Shown here: one piece after another, positions 11,101 through 22,584 of the stretch | Layout of the letters: every line of letters begins with the position of its first letter | How positions within the stretch are numbered: position 1 is the first letter of the stretch | Assembly (NCBI GenBank): GCA_959347315.1 | Contig: OY365814.1 | Location: forward strand, 2,283,661-2,347,660 | Source: Bimastos eiseni | Lineage: Eukaryota; Annelida; Clitellata; Crassiclitellata; Lumbricidae | Direction: 5' to 3' | DNA length: 64,000 bases | Notes under the pieces: model-generated | What the model saw: the letters and a program-made list of their open reading frames with translations, nothing else | Databases searched by the model: none | Told to the model about the DNA's origin: nothing | Position numbers and translations under genes: made by a program

Positions 11101-13800
11101 GTAAGCCCCGATTATTTTTTAAATACTGTGCACCACAGGATCCTTGTTTATAGACATTCACGTACTGTTTCTGATTCACTGCGACTCCTATACGAAAATC
11201 AGTTTGAACTAAGCTCTAATTATTGAGCTAATTATTATTATAAGTCTCAAGCATAACTGTAAAGATTAGTTGAGTTCTAGTTGAGCTTGTATTTATAAAT
11301 ATTCAGGGACAACTACTAGGTTTAGACCCTCTTCTCACTGTGCTCGTTTTTATAAGACCTTAGGCATAACGGTTAGGTTTACAACCTGTATTATTGAGCT
11401 TGTCTTTAAGTATTCAGTTATAAATGCAAAAGTTGTGTCATTTCCTCTCTTGCACTACTTCATCTTTTACAATCCTTATTGTGCAATGTACAAGTTTATC
11501 ATTAATTGATTAAGTTAATGATAGGAAATAATAATTAGTATTTCAATTGCATTTTATTTTTATCAGGATTCTTCTCGATAATCAATAATTGCAGTCTACC
11601 GGTTGATAAATCTTGTAAATTGCTGTTTGTTTTGAATGAAGGCTTTTAGCATTGGCTTTGCTTTTTTGTTGCATGGCTTTTATAAAAGCAAACTGAAATG
11701 AATTTGATAAATAGAAAAAAATATTTTTATATGGGTTGTTTATTATTTTGTAGATGTCAATGTAAACTTAATAATGGACTCCCATGCAGTAGCCAGTATG
11801 CTCCGGAGGACATGGTCAGGCGTAGAATGGAAATGGCTGCACTTGTCCCACGGGATCAAATGCTGGTGCTACTCGGCAAAATTTCTTGTGCAATAAACAT
11901 GTCCGATGAGACTTGTCGCAGCAGGAAATCCAGCCAAGCGGTGCGTCAACACCAGCGAACATCATATTATTTGGAAAGCCGTCAGATCTGCCGTACAACC
12001 TTTAAGTTCATCCACGGGATTAGCCAGGACAGACTGACGGGGATTCTCAAGTGGTGTAAAACAGAAGGTTTAACACCAAAAGAAAAACAAAGCGGTGGAC
12101 GTAAGAGCAACACCCACTGCTTTCAGTTTAGCGAAATTGAAGATATCATTCGCTTCCTGACAAATTATGCCAGTGAGCATGCGATGATGCTTCCTGGAAG
12201 GGTTCCTGGATTTAAGCGGGATGATATCAGGTTGCTGCCATCGAGCCACACCAAGACCAAAGTGTACGGCATATACAAAACGTGCATGGAACAACATGGA
12301 AAACGAGTCGCTGGATTTTCGACCTTCAAACAGTACTGGCTTCAACTCGTTCCATTCATCACGACGTGCAAGCCAATGACTGATTTGTGTTGGACTTGCC
12401 AAAACAACAACACGTTGATCTACCGTAGTGCCAATATCGAGGATCATAAAAAGGGTTTGATTTGAACTGCATAGTTTTCTATGATTTTATAGAGAAAAGC
12501 AAGAAAGTAAGTTGTTTGGGAAATTTGAAATGCTGTTGTAGTGTTTTGTTGTTATTAGGAGCACCAAGCTTTGTCTGCATACGAGATTACAATTTGCACT
12601 TAACTAAATGGTTACAGGTTGACTAGAGCTTTTGACCTGTAACATGGTTTCAAACCTTGTCCAAGGAAGTTACTGCTTACTGACCTTGAGCAAGTCCATC
12701 ATGCTCAATTGCACTGCAGTTGTATTGTATCGTATGACATAACATGGGTTTAAATGGCTCAGACGTTAGAAGCACTGCAAGTTAACCTGTGTCTATCTCT
12801 CCTATCTTCCTCTTCCATCATCCAAATCATTCCAGAACCGTTGAACTGATGAATTTCTGCCCTATTGTTCCTTGGAGTGTCTTAAACATAAATTTTATAA
12901 TGATGTCCAGAATTGCCTTGTTTGTTGCTAATTAAAAATCCTGTAGCTGCACTGCCTTCTTTCAAATTATAATCTTTTAGGTTTCGATTAGTTCACTGCT
13001 GCCCCTCGTTGAAATGAAAATCTCAATCTTTACAGATTCAATGGTATAAATATAAGACCAATGACGTTCTCTCGACAAATTATTAGTTTTGAAATTAATT
13101 ATAATACATATTTTTCACAGGTGACAAGCTTCTTCAACAAGAACAGCATTTGAATGATGTCCAGATTGAACGATCACTCTACAAATCCATGGTTGACGAG
13201 GCAAAATCAACATGCCTGGAATTCGGTCTCTCTGATTTGCAAGCAAGTGCTCCGTGTAGCTGCAGCATGTCCATGCACTACAGTTTTGACTATGCACAGC
13301 AAGTACATTTGCCGAGTGATCCTTTACAGCCAGGACCAATATACTTCCTTGTTCCACGCAAGTTAGGCATATTTGGTGTCTGCTATGAAGGGGTTCCTCG
13401 ACAAGTGAACTTTCTGATTGACGAAGCCCGTCTCATCAGTAAGGTTCGAATTTTGTTGTGTCCTATTTGCATTATTTCTTTCAGCGTTATGGATTTGGTG
13501 AGACTGCTGTCAAGCTTCATTGTGATAACTGTTCAGGCCAAAACAAGAATCGTAAACAAGAATCGTTTCATGCTTTGGTACTGTGCATGGAGGGTTGCCA
13601 TTGGTCTTCACAAGTCTATAGTGTTGAATTTTTTAGTTGTAGGACACACAAAGTTTGCCCCGGATTGGTGTTTTGGGCTTCTGAAACAGGCATTCAGACG
13701 CCATGCAGTGTCATCTCTGGTCCCCACAGGGGACCCAGAACACAAAGGAAGCACATCATCCTGTGGTGATTCAGGATCATCTGTTCCTGGTACATCTTAA
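10808..13800 (+). CDS. DDE-type transposase-like gene, three exons, with compensating frameshifts
   Basis: Exons 10808-11100, 11754-12454 and 13121-13800 join in frame (phase 2, then phase 1) into 557 codons. The N-terminal 97 residues are strongly acidic. Exon 2 carries a Cys-rich start (CQCKLNNGLPC) and a region ending DLCWTCQNNN. Exon 3 has HYSFDYAQQVHLP, GPIYFLVPRK and a GVPRQVNFLIDE segment. This resembles a multicopy RNase-H-fold, DDE/D transposase-like family found in many marine animals (assignment from memory). A one-base loss near 13442 and a 13-bp tandem duplication at 13541-13566 cancel in frame, but residues about 440-476 are out of frame. That removes the conserved DNCSGQNKN segment, still readable in another frame at 13520-13550. 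A polyadenylation signal AATAAA lies at 13868-13873. The protein is probably non-catalytic; expression is unknown. Confidence 0.65.
11754..12454 (+). CDS. Exon 2 of the transposase-like gene
   Basis: The acceptor TTTTGTAG ends at 11753 and restores an Arg codon across the junction. The exon encodes zinc-binding-like Cys pairs (CQCKLNNGLPC and CWTCQ) and a conserved region with FKFIHGISQDRL, FLTNYASEHA and FSTFKQYW. The donor is GTTTGA, weak but the only site that keeps the frame. Confidence 0.6.
13121..13800 (+). CDS. Exon 3 of the transposase-like gene: catalytic region, frame-scrambled
   Basis: The acceptor TTTTTCACAG ends at 13120. The exon holds Asp388 in SFDYAQ, and Asp513 in FAPDWCFG as a likely third catalytic residue. 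Between them the frame is lost and regained by a one-base deletion and a 13-bp duplication. The normal family sequence is visible in the +1 frame as YLHYFFQRYGFGET and HCDNCSGQNKN. Confidence 0.6.
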
Positions 13801-13867
13801 ACTCTAGGTGGTGGTGGGAGAAGACCCGTGTCTCTGCCAGTTGACGCTGAATACATAGTGTGACTGG

Positions 13868-13873
13868 AATAAA
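13868..13873 (+). promoter_or_regulatory. Polyadenylation signal of the transposase-like gene
   Basis: AATAAA lies 68 bases after the stop codon, followed by a T-rich, GTGTTTT-containing stretch that fits a downstream element. Confidence 0.55.
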
Positions 13874-16209
13874 CTATCATTTTATTTCTGTGTTTTTATT
13901 ATTTGGATGTTAATTTTATCCATTACTGTATTGCAATATCTAATTTCTTAGCAGGTAATAGCTGCTTAGCCTCTCTCGGAATTTGAGACTTTTGTAATAA
14001 AATTGACATTTACTTTCAATGATTTCTTGTTGGTCAACTGGAATAACTTTAATAACTTTGTTCCTACTTGAGATATCTACACCAAATTTCGACAGTACAT
14101 TTGTAATACCTGCAGCTGCAATGGTGCCAAATTTCAGTTGAATCGGTTAAAAAACAATAGCCGTTGCTAAGGAGATTATACAAATAATATGGCTAAACTT
14201 TGCACGCAGTTTTCTCGAATAGCACTTTACGTAAACGGTCACATTGGAAATTCTATAACTTTGGCTGTATGCAAGGCATAAACTAGCTGAAAACGGTTTT
14301 GGAAAGGTAAATCTAGCAGCTTCAGGATGGTGCAAAAAACAGGAAAAAATATTTTGTATACAAGTGACTGATTTTGTGCTGACGAGTCACATATGTAAAC
14401 AACATTATTGTTTACTATAGGTGAATGAATTCTTGGCATCGACCATTTTGCCCACCGCCAATCAGCAAATCAGCATTTAGGCATACCAGTGCGCGTCTTT
14501 ACGATTCCCACACAGGTCTGTACAAGGATTTGCTTTCCAAAGCGGAATCTCAAACTTCAAAATCTAACGTAGGCCTATACCATTATTTACATTTAATGTT
14601 ATGCATTATCAAGGATTATTGAGCCAGACATAGATGGCGTCACGTGGCCAGCTACTTTAAGCCCTTAGGCTGAAGCACATGAATATTCATGTTCATTTGC
14701 GACTGAAGCATATTATGAATATTAATGATATCCTTGTACACGTGTGGGAATCTTAAAGACGCTACCCGTGCCCCATTTATTGTCTTAAGATTTACAATTA
14801 CGTTACTCAAACATGAGCCAGAATAACTAAATCGCAGCAGCAAAAACTGGTCGAGCGTTGCATTACGACTGCTTCACGAGACTGTAAAGTAAAATAAGGG
14901 ACAAAATCTGACCAGTTATCGCATTTCAGAAGATCTATTTCAACTACAATCTACTGTAACTTTCATTCGTACAAAATGGCGAGTGACAAAGAGGACTGAT
15001 TAGTGGAGGTTGCGGCTGCACGAGGTAAGTATAGTCTGTCATCTGGTGTGTGCCACGTCAACTGGCTAAAATTTAGCATACCAATGAATAGATGACACAG
15101 GCCTAGGCGTATATTCGTAAAAATAAAAAAAAATATTCTGCGGCTTTCAATATATTGAAAGAACAAACTATTTGAGAAATTTGTTGAAAAGCGGTTTCGT
15201 CCAGACCTATGATTCAAAAAATTACTATGAAGGGACGCACGCGATTTGGTGATGCCAAATTACGCCACAAGCCAGAGGTGTAAAAATCCAAGATTTTTTA
15301 AAAACATAGGTAGTTTTTTTGTTTTCTTGCTGTATTTTGTTTTTAGTTTTCTTTGGATTTTGTCACAAAGGTTTTTATAAAAAGTATCAAACACGGCATG
15401 AAAAAGAGCTCCAACTTGTTTTTATAATTCATTTAGCCTGATTTCGGACTGAATAACACACAATTAAAAACATAAAAAAATTATGGTAAATTGAAAAAAA
15501 AAATATTAAAAAAAAACACGAAAACTAGAAATTATCAATTTTCGTATCTTTGTTTAAAAAAACAAAACAAATAATCCAAAAACCAACATGTTTGTAGCCC
15601 ATGCCTAAAAATCGTTGCTTAGGAATAATGAATTCCTCCTCCTGTATTTCCGTTTATTCAAATAAATTGTTTTCATAACGCAACGGAATTAGGCTGCAAT
15701 GGGCCTAATCCTAATGTTAGAGTTAGAACATGTCTTTAAAGGTTAAGAATTTACCTCGCGTAGGCCTACGTCCAGGTGACAAAATCCGAGGAAAAGGAAT
15801 TTGAAGTTTTGGCGTCAAAGGACGGAAAAAGACGAAATTCAATGCAAGGAAACTTCGCACACTTCGTCCAGATGTCATAGTACATTATACTAAAACCCAA
15901 ATATTGCATAGTCAAATCTTATTTGGTAGCACAACTGTTTCTGATCGTTCTCAGACGAATTTTCGTTGCTGCGTACTAGTGCGTAGGCCTACGTATCATT
16001 GAACACATGGTTAGAATAAACAAGTAGGCATAATTATAGAATTTGTTGTTCCATTAGTAAACGCACAATGGAACATCGACAATGAGTTTTAAATAACACA
16101 AAGTAGCACTGAATTTAGGCAATATATAATTATAGATCCATCCTTCCAATTGTCTGCTTTCTTCACGTTTCAGTAACGTGACGATATTTCACGGAACATT
16201 CTGGCTGAG
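13874..16209. other. No gene recognised
   Basis: AT-rich sequence. Around 14040-14160 is a stretch containing CCAAATTTC and GGTTAAAAAA that resembles subterminal parts of DNA transposons, but no inverted ends were found. Short ORFs here show no domains. Confidence 0.4.
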
Positions 16210-16500
16210 CCTTTTGTTTAGTTAGAAGCTGGATGGATTAAAATAATCAGGTTTAAATGGAATCTGGATCGATTAGAGTAGATCTTCTTAAATAGAAGCT
16301 AGATTGATTATATCATCAGGCAGCAGTACAAGCTGGATTGATGAAAATCATCAGTCTTAAATAGATGCTGGATCGATGATAAAGAATTACGTTTGAATGG
16401 AAGGTTGAGGAGATAAAAAAAATCCTGTTTAAGTCGTAGCTGGATTGATGAAAATCATCAGGCTTAAATGGAAGTAGAGATTGATGCAGGATGTATAAAG
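16210..16500 (+). repeat. Diverged 36-bp minisatellite (AAGCTGGATTGATGAAAAT...)
   Basis: About seven diverged units of roughly 36 bp carry the core GCTGGATTGATGAAAAT and a TTAAATGGA spacer. The same unit recurs at 18420-18600, 52490-52650, 53290-53590 and 54380-54960. Confidence 0.75.
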
Positions 16501-17116
16501 TACTCTGCCATCTGGTGAATAGTGAGGCGTGCCACACCAACCATATGCAAATATTCAATTTTAAACACTATAGGGGTGCACTATTACGATCTCTCGCAAG
16601 CATAATCGCCCGGTGTTAGAACATTCAAATTGTGCAATTATTTTGCCTTGTAAGCAGTCAATTATGTTCCTTTAAACATAATGGGAATTCCACCACACAC
16701 CCCAACAGCTAACGTGTAAAAAAGTACGGTATAGCTCACCTTGGGTCCAGCTGGATCCCTCTGCATTTATTGAATATTTGAATATATATGCAAAACGATA
16801 TCGATGATGAAAATCAATTCCCTAATATTTTTAATGTTTCATGTCATATGGGCCTAATTTTAAGACAGACATGTCAAATATGACTTCAAGTCGACTTTCT
16901 AGCTACAAATATTCTCATAATGTCTTAATAATCAATTATCTGTAGGCCTAATGCTTATATATTATTTGTTATTGTAATCTATACTTGATAATATCGAGCT
17001 GGTATCTTAGGGGGCCTATATTAAAGACATCGACCATCAAGTTGCAGATTCCCGCTCAATTAAAAGTTTGATTGGTTCATAGCAATCTGCATAAATTGAT
17101 CCAGCTATCATTTAAG

Positions 17117-17423
17117 CAGAGGTGTAACAAGGTTTTGAAAAGTGGGGTGGTGGCATAATTTAAAAAATATTGCGCGAAACCCCCAAAATTTTTTTTGCCC
17201 CCCCTCCCACTTTTTGAATTTTGCCCCCCCCCCCAGAAATTAGAAAAATGGGGGCACAAATTATTTTAACAAGGGTAATCTTAAAAAGCCATTGGATAAA
17301 CATAAAAAAGAACCGATTTGGGGGGCACATGGGGGCACTAAGCACTAAACCTGGGGGCTTTGCCCCTCAGTTTTGAAACTGGGGAGGGCGGTGCCACTCT
17401 GCCCCCCGCTTGTTACACCTCTG
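17117..17423. mobile_element. 307-bp hAT-type MITE with 8-bp target duplication CATTTAAG
   Basis: Inverted ends CAGAGGTGTAACAAG match exactly. Perfect 8-bp direct repeats CATTTAAG lie at 17109-17116 and 17424-17431. The interior is G/C-homopolymer rich and non-coding. Length, ends and duplication are those of a non-autonomous hAT element. Confidence 0.9.
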
Positions 17424-17704
17424 CATTTAAGCAATAATTCTTTCAATTACTCCACCTTACATTTAAGCAGGACTTTTGTAACCAATCCAGATTATAGCTC
17501 AGCCAAATTTTTTCAACAATATTAATGCAAGGAACTTTATCACAAATGTTTTGGAAGAAATGTTGCTAAATGTTAATAATTGTTTTTGAAAAAATCCTCT
17601 CCGAAAATGTTTGACTGTTAATAAATCGCTACATTGCTTAATTAATTGAATCAACAAGAGCTAACTACCACGCACTGACACTATAGATACATTGAAATTT
17701 ACCG

Positions 17705-17795
17705 CACTGAATTGTCCATTTTTCTCCGTCGAATTGTCCACGACAAATTGTCCTGCGCCGAATTGTACGCGACGATTTGATTGTCCGGTTACCGT
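17705..17795 (+). repeat. GAATTGTCC subterminal-type repeats
   Basis: AATTGTCC occurs repeatedly, alternating with CGACAAATTGTCC. Such clustered motifs mark the ends of some DNA transposons, and a related motif (AAATTGTCTG) lies at about 18034-18044. No target duplication could be defined. Confidence 0.35.
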
Positions 17796-17889
17796 TTAAA
17801 ATAACCTCATTTGCTCTTCTTGTGTTTTAATCGTTTTCTCAGTTCAGTTATTTAGCTTACTTTGATTAAAAATGTAGTATAGTTAACAT

Positions 17890-18345
17890 CTAGCAGGTAG
17901 GTAAGTGAGTAAGTAAGTAAGTTAGCAAATAAGTAAGCAAGTAAGTAAGTGCGTTCTTCATTGAACCAACTGCATATTCGCAATACTGTGTAGGCCTATA
18001 CATGCTAAAGTACAGAATTCTAATTAAAAAGGATTTCGCACTAAATTGTCTGCCTGTCGAATAACTACAGTCATGTGGGCGTAGGAGTAGGAGATCGCCT
18101 TTATTGGATATAGGAACCGGTGCAGCACGTGACACGACTTGTCCAGTACCGATTTGAATAGGTCCGCATCGGCTAATCGGATCAAATGTTCGAATGCATG
18201 AACACTCTTTAGCAGATATCGTTGACGAATCAATCGGGTCATCACTGACTGCATCCGGACACGCTCTTGCTGCCCCACATACCCCATCAAGCCGTGGTTG
18301 CATAGAGCATGCGAGCCAATATCGTTGAGTGCGCCACATCAAGCA
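17890..18345 (-). pseudogene. 3' end of a non-LTR retrotransposon (RT C-terminus plus tetranucleotide tail)
   Basis: Across two minus frames the sequence reads ARMLYATTA, then SVMTRLIRQRYLL, DADLFKSVLDKSCHVLHRFL and finally SFLIRILYFSMY. This is the conserved C-terminal region of CR1/jockey-like ORF2 proteins (LLYA..WWG, then DADLF..I....HVLH..LP, then F..R.L). At least one stop and one frameshift are present. In minus sense it ends in (CTTA)n at 17893-17951, a typical simple 3' tail. Confidence 0.7.
17893..17951 (-). repeat. (AAGT)n 3' tail of the non-LTR fragment
   Basis: A tetranucleotide run, slightly degenerate, directly follows the retrotransposon coding remnant. Confidence 0.8.
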
Positions 18346-18767
18346 GCAATGATCCAAAAAGTTCGATAGTCCGGAGTTCCAATTGTCTGAAGATTGCATG
18401 GTATCCGGTCGATAGGTGACAAGATTGCGGTTTTAATGTTAGCTGGATTGATAAAAAGAATTGGTTGGCTAGAAGCTGGATTGCGCTATTCATTTCATTC
18501 ATCCACTTTCCAAACTTTCCATTTAGGCAAGATTCTTTTCATATTAATCCAGCTCCCAGTTTTAACATTCTTTTCATCAGTTAATCCAGCTTCAAGTTAA
18601 ACTAATGTCGGAGCAGAGAATCTTCGAACTATCGAACCTTCGGACTATCGAACCGTCGAACTATCGAACCTCCGAACTATCGAACCTTCGAACTATCAAA
18701 CCTTCGGACTATCGAACCTTCGATCTATCGAACCTTCGGATTATCGAGCGGACACCCCATTTATGTG
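18346..18767 (-). mobile_element. TCGAACC-repeat element, copy 1
   Basis: In minus sense it starts TGTCCGCTCGATAATCCGAA, runs through 16-bp units (GGTTCGATAGTCCGAA) and GCTGGATTGAT minisatellite units, then a unique block CACCTATCGACCGGATACCA, and ends in TCGAA-type units. The same order occurs on the plus strand at 52372-52735. Confidence 0.65.
18604..18755 (+). repeat. 16-bp minisatellite ACTATCGAACCTTCGG
   Basis: About nine units of 16 bp with small changes, forming part of the TCGAACC-repeat element. Confidence 0.85.
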
Positions 18768-18806
18768 GAATCAAAATTGCATACAGTTAAACCAATTACA
18801 AATTAC

Positions 18807-18969
18807 CTGGAACGATATTGTACTTGAGACTGAAACCTGCGTGAACAACGGAATCATCTGTGTGAAAATGCACTCTTAGCAAGTTGCAGGAGGATATTGA
18901 CAAATCTGCAGGAATCTCTGAACCAGAATAGCGTAGCGATGTATTGACGTTTCCAGATGGACACGTAAT
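18807..18969 (-). CDS. CUB domain, C-terminal half-exon
   Basis: The acceptor TTTTATTGTAG is upstream and the donor GTAATT at 18801-18806 closes the exon; 163 nt, phase 0-1. It encodes ITCPSGNVNTSLRYSG, then IPADLSISSCNLLRVHF, TDDSVVHAGFSLKYNI, the standard second half of a CUB domain. The exon at 52966-53134 (+) is its paralogue. The matching first half was not found upstream on this strand, so this is either a gene with a distant partner exon or an orphan duplicate. Confidence 0.65.
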
Positions 18970-19175
18970 CTACAATAAAAAAGAAACAGAACAAACATCT
19001 TCAAATAAGAGTCCGAACTGTGTGCACTGTTATTAAAATTGCGTAAATATTGCGCCGCTCCATTCCCAGAACCAGCCACAGAAGCCTTCTGCGATCTGCG
19101 TTGGTTACTAGCATGCCCAGTATCGCTTTGATACGGATATATATTTTGGTCATATGGGAGAACCCTAATTTTCAA

Positions 19176-19640
19176 ATTGTTCCTCCCTATTCCCTCTTGA
19201 TCCTGGCCCTCTCTGATCTCCCATAATAATCCCCTCCATTGCCCTCTTACCCTTTGCCCTCACATCCTCTCCGCTACCCATTTACATGAGTCTCTAATTT
19301 CTTTCTCCTCCCATTTCCCTCTGATCCATTCTCATCCCTCGCATTCTCTGCCCACTCGGCTCCCTATCCCTCAATTCATAATCCCCTCGTACTCATCTCC
19401 TCCCTACACTAACTCTCCACTTCTACTTCAAATTCCTCTCCATTCTCGTTCGCTCCCCCTACTTCATGTCCCAGTCCTCCATCTCCATAAATATCCAGCT
19501 CTCTTCCTACTACACCCACCGCTTCCCCTCTACACCATAGTCATTTTCACATACCCCTATTTCCGCTCTCATACTCTCATGCACCAGCACTTCTCACCCT
19601 TCATCTCACAACCCTTCCCCATCTATCTCCATCTGAACTC
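19176..19640. repeat. Pyrimidine-rich low-complexity tract
   Basis: About 460 bp dominated by CTCCC and TCTCC words on the plus strand. A purine-rich counterpart lies at 56570-57030, also close to a CUB exon, in the opposite orientation. Confidence 0.7.
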
Positions 19641-19887
19641 CCCTGTTCTGATCTCCGACACAGGGTACACTTACCCGTTCCAGCTCCCCTCTTCGCCTCA
19701 CCTAACTCCCCTGGGCCAATAATTATGTCGGTAGGCGTATCTTCTACTACCGACAGAAAATGGCCTACGCCGGTGTAGCGAGTTATGTTGGTAATTATAA
19801 GAGCAGCGCAGCCTTCTACGCTAGGTGTAAGTCTACTCCGATTCTGAGGCAGGAGTAAGTCCTCTACTCCTAGCGATGTAAACAAAG

Positions 19888-20020
19888 ATGGCAGCGCTTG
19901 TGATTCGTCGCATTCGACGACGTTTTAGACATCAAAAAGCGTTTAATAGGTTTTATAATTCATTCGTCGCCTTCACCGACGGCGAAATTTATATTGCGCC
20001 TCTTTTTCGCCGTCAAAGAT
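19888..20020 (+). pseudogene. Possible N-terminus of a HARBI1-like (PIF/Harbinger) protein, interrupted by element A
   Basis: An ATG in good context opens a frame with MAALVIRRIRRRFRHQ and a later FVAFTDGEIY, reminiscent of the basic start and D/E-E-I-x segment of HARBI1-like nucleases. It is cut by the LTR at 20021. The match is weak, and the frame closes soon after the element on the far side (27487). Confidence 0.3.
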
Positions 20021-20336
20021 TGTCAGCCGATGTTTGTTAATATGTTGATTTAGACACTTGGGGCGCAAGTGGGTGGTGGTGTTTGGAAGGGCTGTTAGGG
20101 GCGAATGAGGTGGCTGGTAGAAGGGATTGATAAGATGTTTGATTGCTTGTATTTCGACAGTTGCTGCTCTGACTTCAGAAGGATACGGACGGTCGTTTTA
20201 TATTTTAATTTGTGTACACTAGTTTAGGCACTGTATTTTATATTGTTAATAAAGAAAATTAAGAAAACAAGAGGACGTGTCTCGATCCTTGTAGTTTGGT
20301 AAGTTTAACTCAAGGAAAAGAAAGTTGAAGTTTACA
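20021..20336 (+). repeat. 5' LTR of element A
   Basis: 316 bp, TG...CA ends, with AATAAA near 20250. A candidate primer-binding site beginning TGGTGGCAGCGGCGGGA follows three bases later; the matching tRNA was not identified. Confidence 0.9.
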
Positions 20337-20364
20337 TTTTGGTGGCAGCGGCGGGACACGAAAA

Positions 20365-20545
20365 GAAAGCATCAAGGATAAAAAGGATTAAAGTATCAAT
20401 AATCAAAAGGATTAAAGTATCAAGGATTAAGAGGATTAAAGTATCAATAATCAAAAGGATTAAAGTATCAAGGATTAAAAGTATTAAAGAATCAAGAATC
20501 AAAAAAATGAAAGAATCAAGGATCAAGATACGCAAAGTATTAAAG
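20365..20545 (+). repeat. 24-bp tandem repeat in the leader of element A
   Basis: About seven units of AAAGGATTAAAGTATCAA-type sequence follow the primer-binding region and precede gag. Both strands are open across it only because the unit is a multiple of three. Confidence 0.75.
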
Positions 20546-21035
20546 AAGTGTTTGGATGTGAAATAGATTAAAGAATCGTTTAGGATTACTGATAAGTGGA
20601 TTATACGGATTATACGAATCAATTGGAGTAATTAAGTTTCTATGTACGGAAAGGCAGGAAAGTAAAGATTATTTTCTGGGAGATTACTGACAAGGTATAT
20701 TTTGTTTATTTTGGCACGAAACAAGACCAAGTCCAATTGGGTAATTGTGAATTTGTTAGTATTAGGCAAACAACACCATGGTCAGTTTAAAAAGATTATG
20801 AGCTCGTTAATATTGGTCTAAACAAATAAAATCGTGTTTAATCGATTTAATGAAAACTTGGTAATGTTAAATAAACAAAAGCATTTATAATTGGTAATTT
20901 GCGAAGTCATTGATAGTAAACATACGAAATGGAGAAATTAAGTAGTGAAAGACGGGAAGAGATTAAGAAAATGTCATCAGAAAGAATACAAAAGCAGTTA
21001 ATAAAGGAAGGTTTAATGGAAAGTACGTTAAAGCT

Positions 21036-22584
21036 ATGTCTCGTACTGAGTTAATGCAAACTTTAGCAGAGATGGAAATAGAAAAAGTAGGATTTACAAC
21101 TGAAATAGAAGGAGCTGTAGGAGGTGTACAGGGACAGGTTGTAAAAAAAGGTTCTGATATACTTATTGAAAAATCGACTATGGAAATGATGATGCAAATG
21201 GTAATGATGATGAATCAACAAGCGGAACAAGTTAGGAAGGAAGAAAGAAAACTTCAGCAAGAAAAAGAGGAAAGAGCAAAACAGATGAGAAGGGAAGAGT
21301 TAGAATTAAAACGAAAACAAGAGGAAGAAAGTAACAGAATTAAGAAAGAAGAATTAGAGTTACAAAGAAAACTTCAGCAAGAAAAAGAGGAAAGAGCAGA
21401 ACAGGTGAGAAGAGTTAGAATTAAAACGAAAACAAGAGGAAGAAAGTAACAGAATTAGGAAAGAAGAATTAGAAATCCAAAGAAAACAATTTGAATTACA
21501 TATAGAATCACTCAAGCGAGATCGAGACGAAGCGGAGAAAAGAAGGTTGGAACATGCAGTAGCAGTAGAGGAGGCTAGGAAAAGTGAGGAACTGATGCGT
21601 CGAGAGTCATTACTAGAACAATCTAAGAGACAAGAGGAAAAGGAGATAACACGAGCCAGGGAAGTTGAGTTAGCCAATCAAGTTAGGGCAGAAGAAGCTC
21701 AAAAGCAACAAGAAGATAATGATCGTACTTTTGAAATGGAGAAAGCCAAAATAAAAATAAAAAAAGAGGAAGCACAAATTGCAAAACAACAATTAGAATT
21801 CGAGCAAGCGAGACGCAAAGAAGAAAATGAGAGATGAGAGAAGACGGTTAGAAGGAAAATCTTTAATAGCTAAGATTAAGAAGATTGGGGACGCCATGAA
21901 ACATGTTCTACCGAAGATGCCAGATGATATTATGGAAATACCATTGTATTTTGAGACAGTGGAGAATGTTTTTTGTAGTTTTGAGGTTGGAAGGAATTTT
22001 AGGGTAAAATTGTTATTACCTTTGATGACACCTAGGGCTCGCACTGTGCTCAACAGATTATCCTTGATTGAATTAGAAGACTATGAGATAGTAAAGCGAC
22101 ATTTACTCAAAGAATTTAAACTTACTCCTCAGGAATACAGATCAAAATTCATGGAAACTAAGAAAACCCAAGAGGAAACTTATATCATGTTTACTGCAAG
22201 ATTGATAAATTTACTTAACTATTACGTCAGAAGTCGATACATCGAAAAAAACTATGATAAACTATTTGATTTGTTAATTGCGAATAGACTAAAAGAAGCA
22301 TTACCTACAGGAGCATTGAATTTAGTTTTGTCGAAAGAGGGAAACGAGTGCTTTGAGTCAAGCATGATTGCGGATCTTGCTAATATGCATGTGAATAATC
22401 GAATTGGTGGATTGGTACAAAATAAGATGAGTACAAATTATATGGGAGCAAGAAATGAAGGGCACCAAAGCGGAAAAGGGAGATGGTATCAGGAAACCAG
22501 AAATAGGAATCAAAATACGGAACTTTTTAATAAGTTTCCAAGATATGTTGGTGTGCCAAAGTCACCTAAGTGGAAGGAGGGCGA
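21036..22584 (+). pseudogene. gag of element A (coiled coil and SCAN-like capsid)
   Basis: Frames 21036-21449, 21547-21837 and 21827-22584 together encode a long Glu/Lys/Arg/Gln coiled coil and then a helical capsid region with VENVFCSFEVGRNFRVKLLL and LLKEFKLTPQEYRSKF. This is the region related to SCAN domains, which are known to derive from Gmr1-like gag. Two frameshifts (near 21430 and 21830) break it, and a GC-rich insertion separates it from its zinc knuckle. Confidence 0.75.

Noticed and set aside
13439..13484. A 46-bp intron with GTAAGG donor and TTTCTTTCAG acceptor in the transposase-like gene
   Set aside because: Removing it puts the downstream sequence out of frame with an early stop. 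The segment itself encodes conserved family residues (VSYLHYFFQRYGFGET) in the +1 frame, so it is coding sequence with an indel.
18604..18755. CRISPR-like array of short repeats
   Set aside because: Units are contiguous 16-bp minisatellite copies with no unique spacers, in a eukaryotic context.
20332..20622. Ile/Leu-rich 96-codon minus-strand ORF resembling a membrane protein
   Set aside because: Shadow of the 24-bp leader repeat of element A, open on both strands because of the repeat period.
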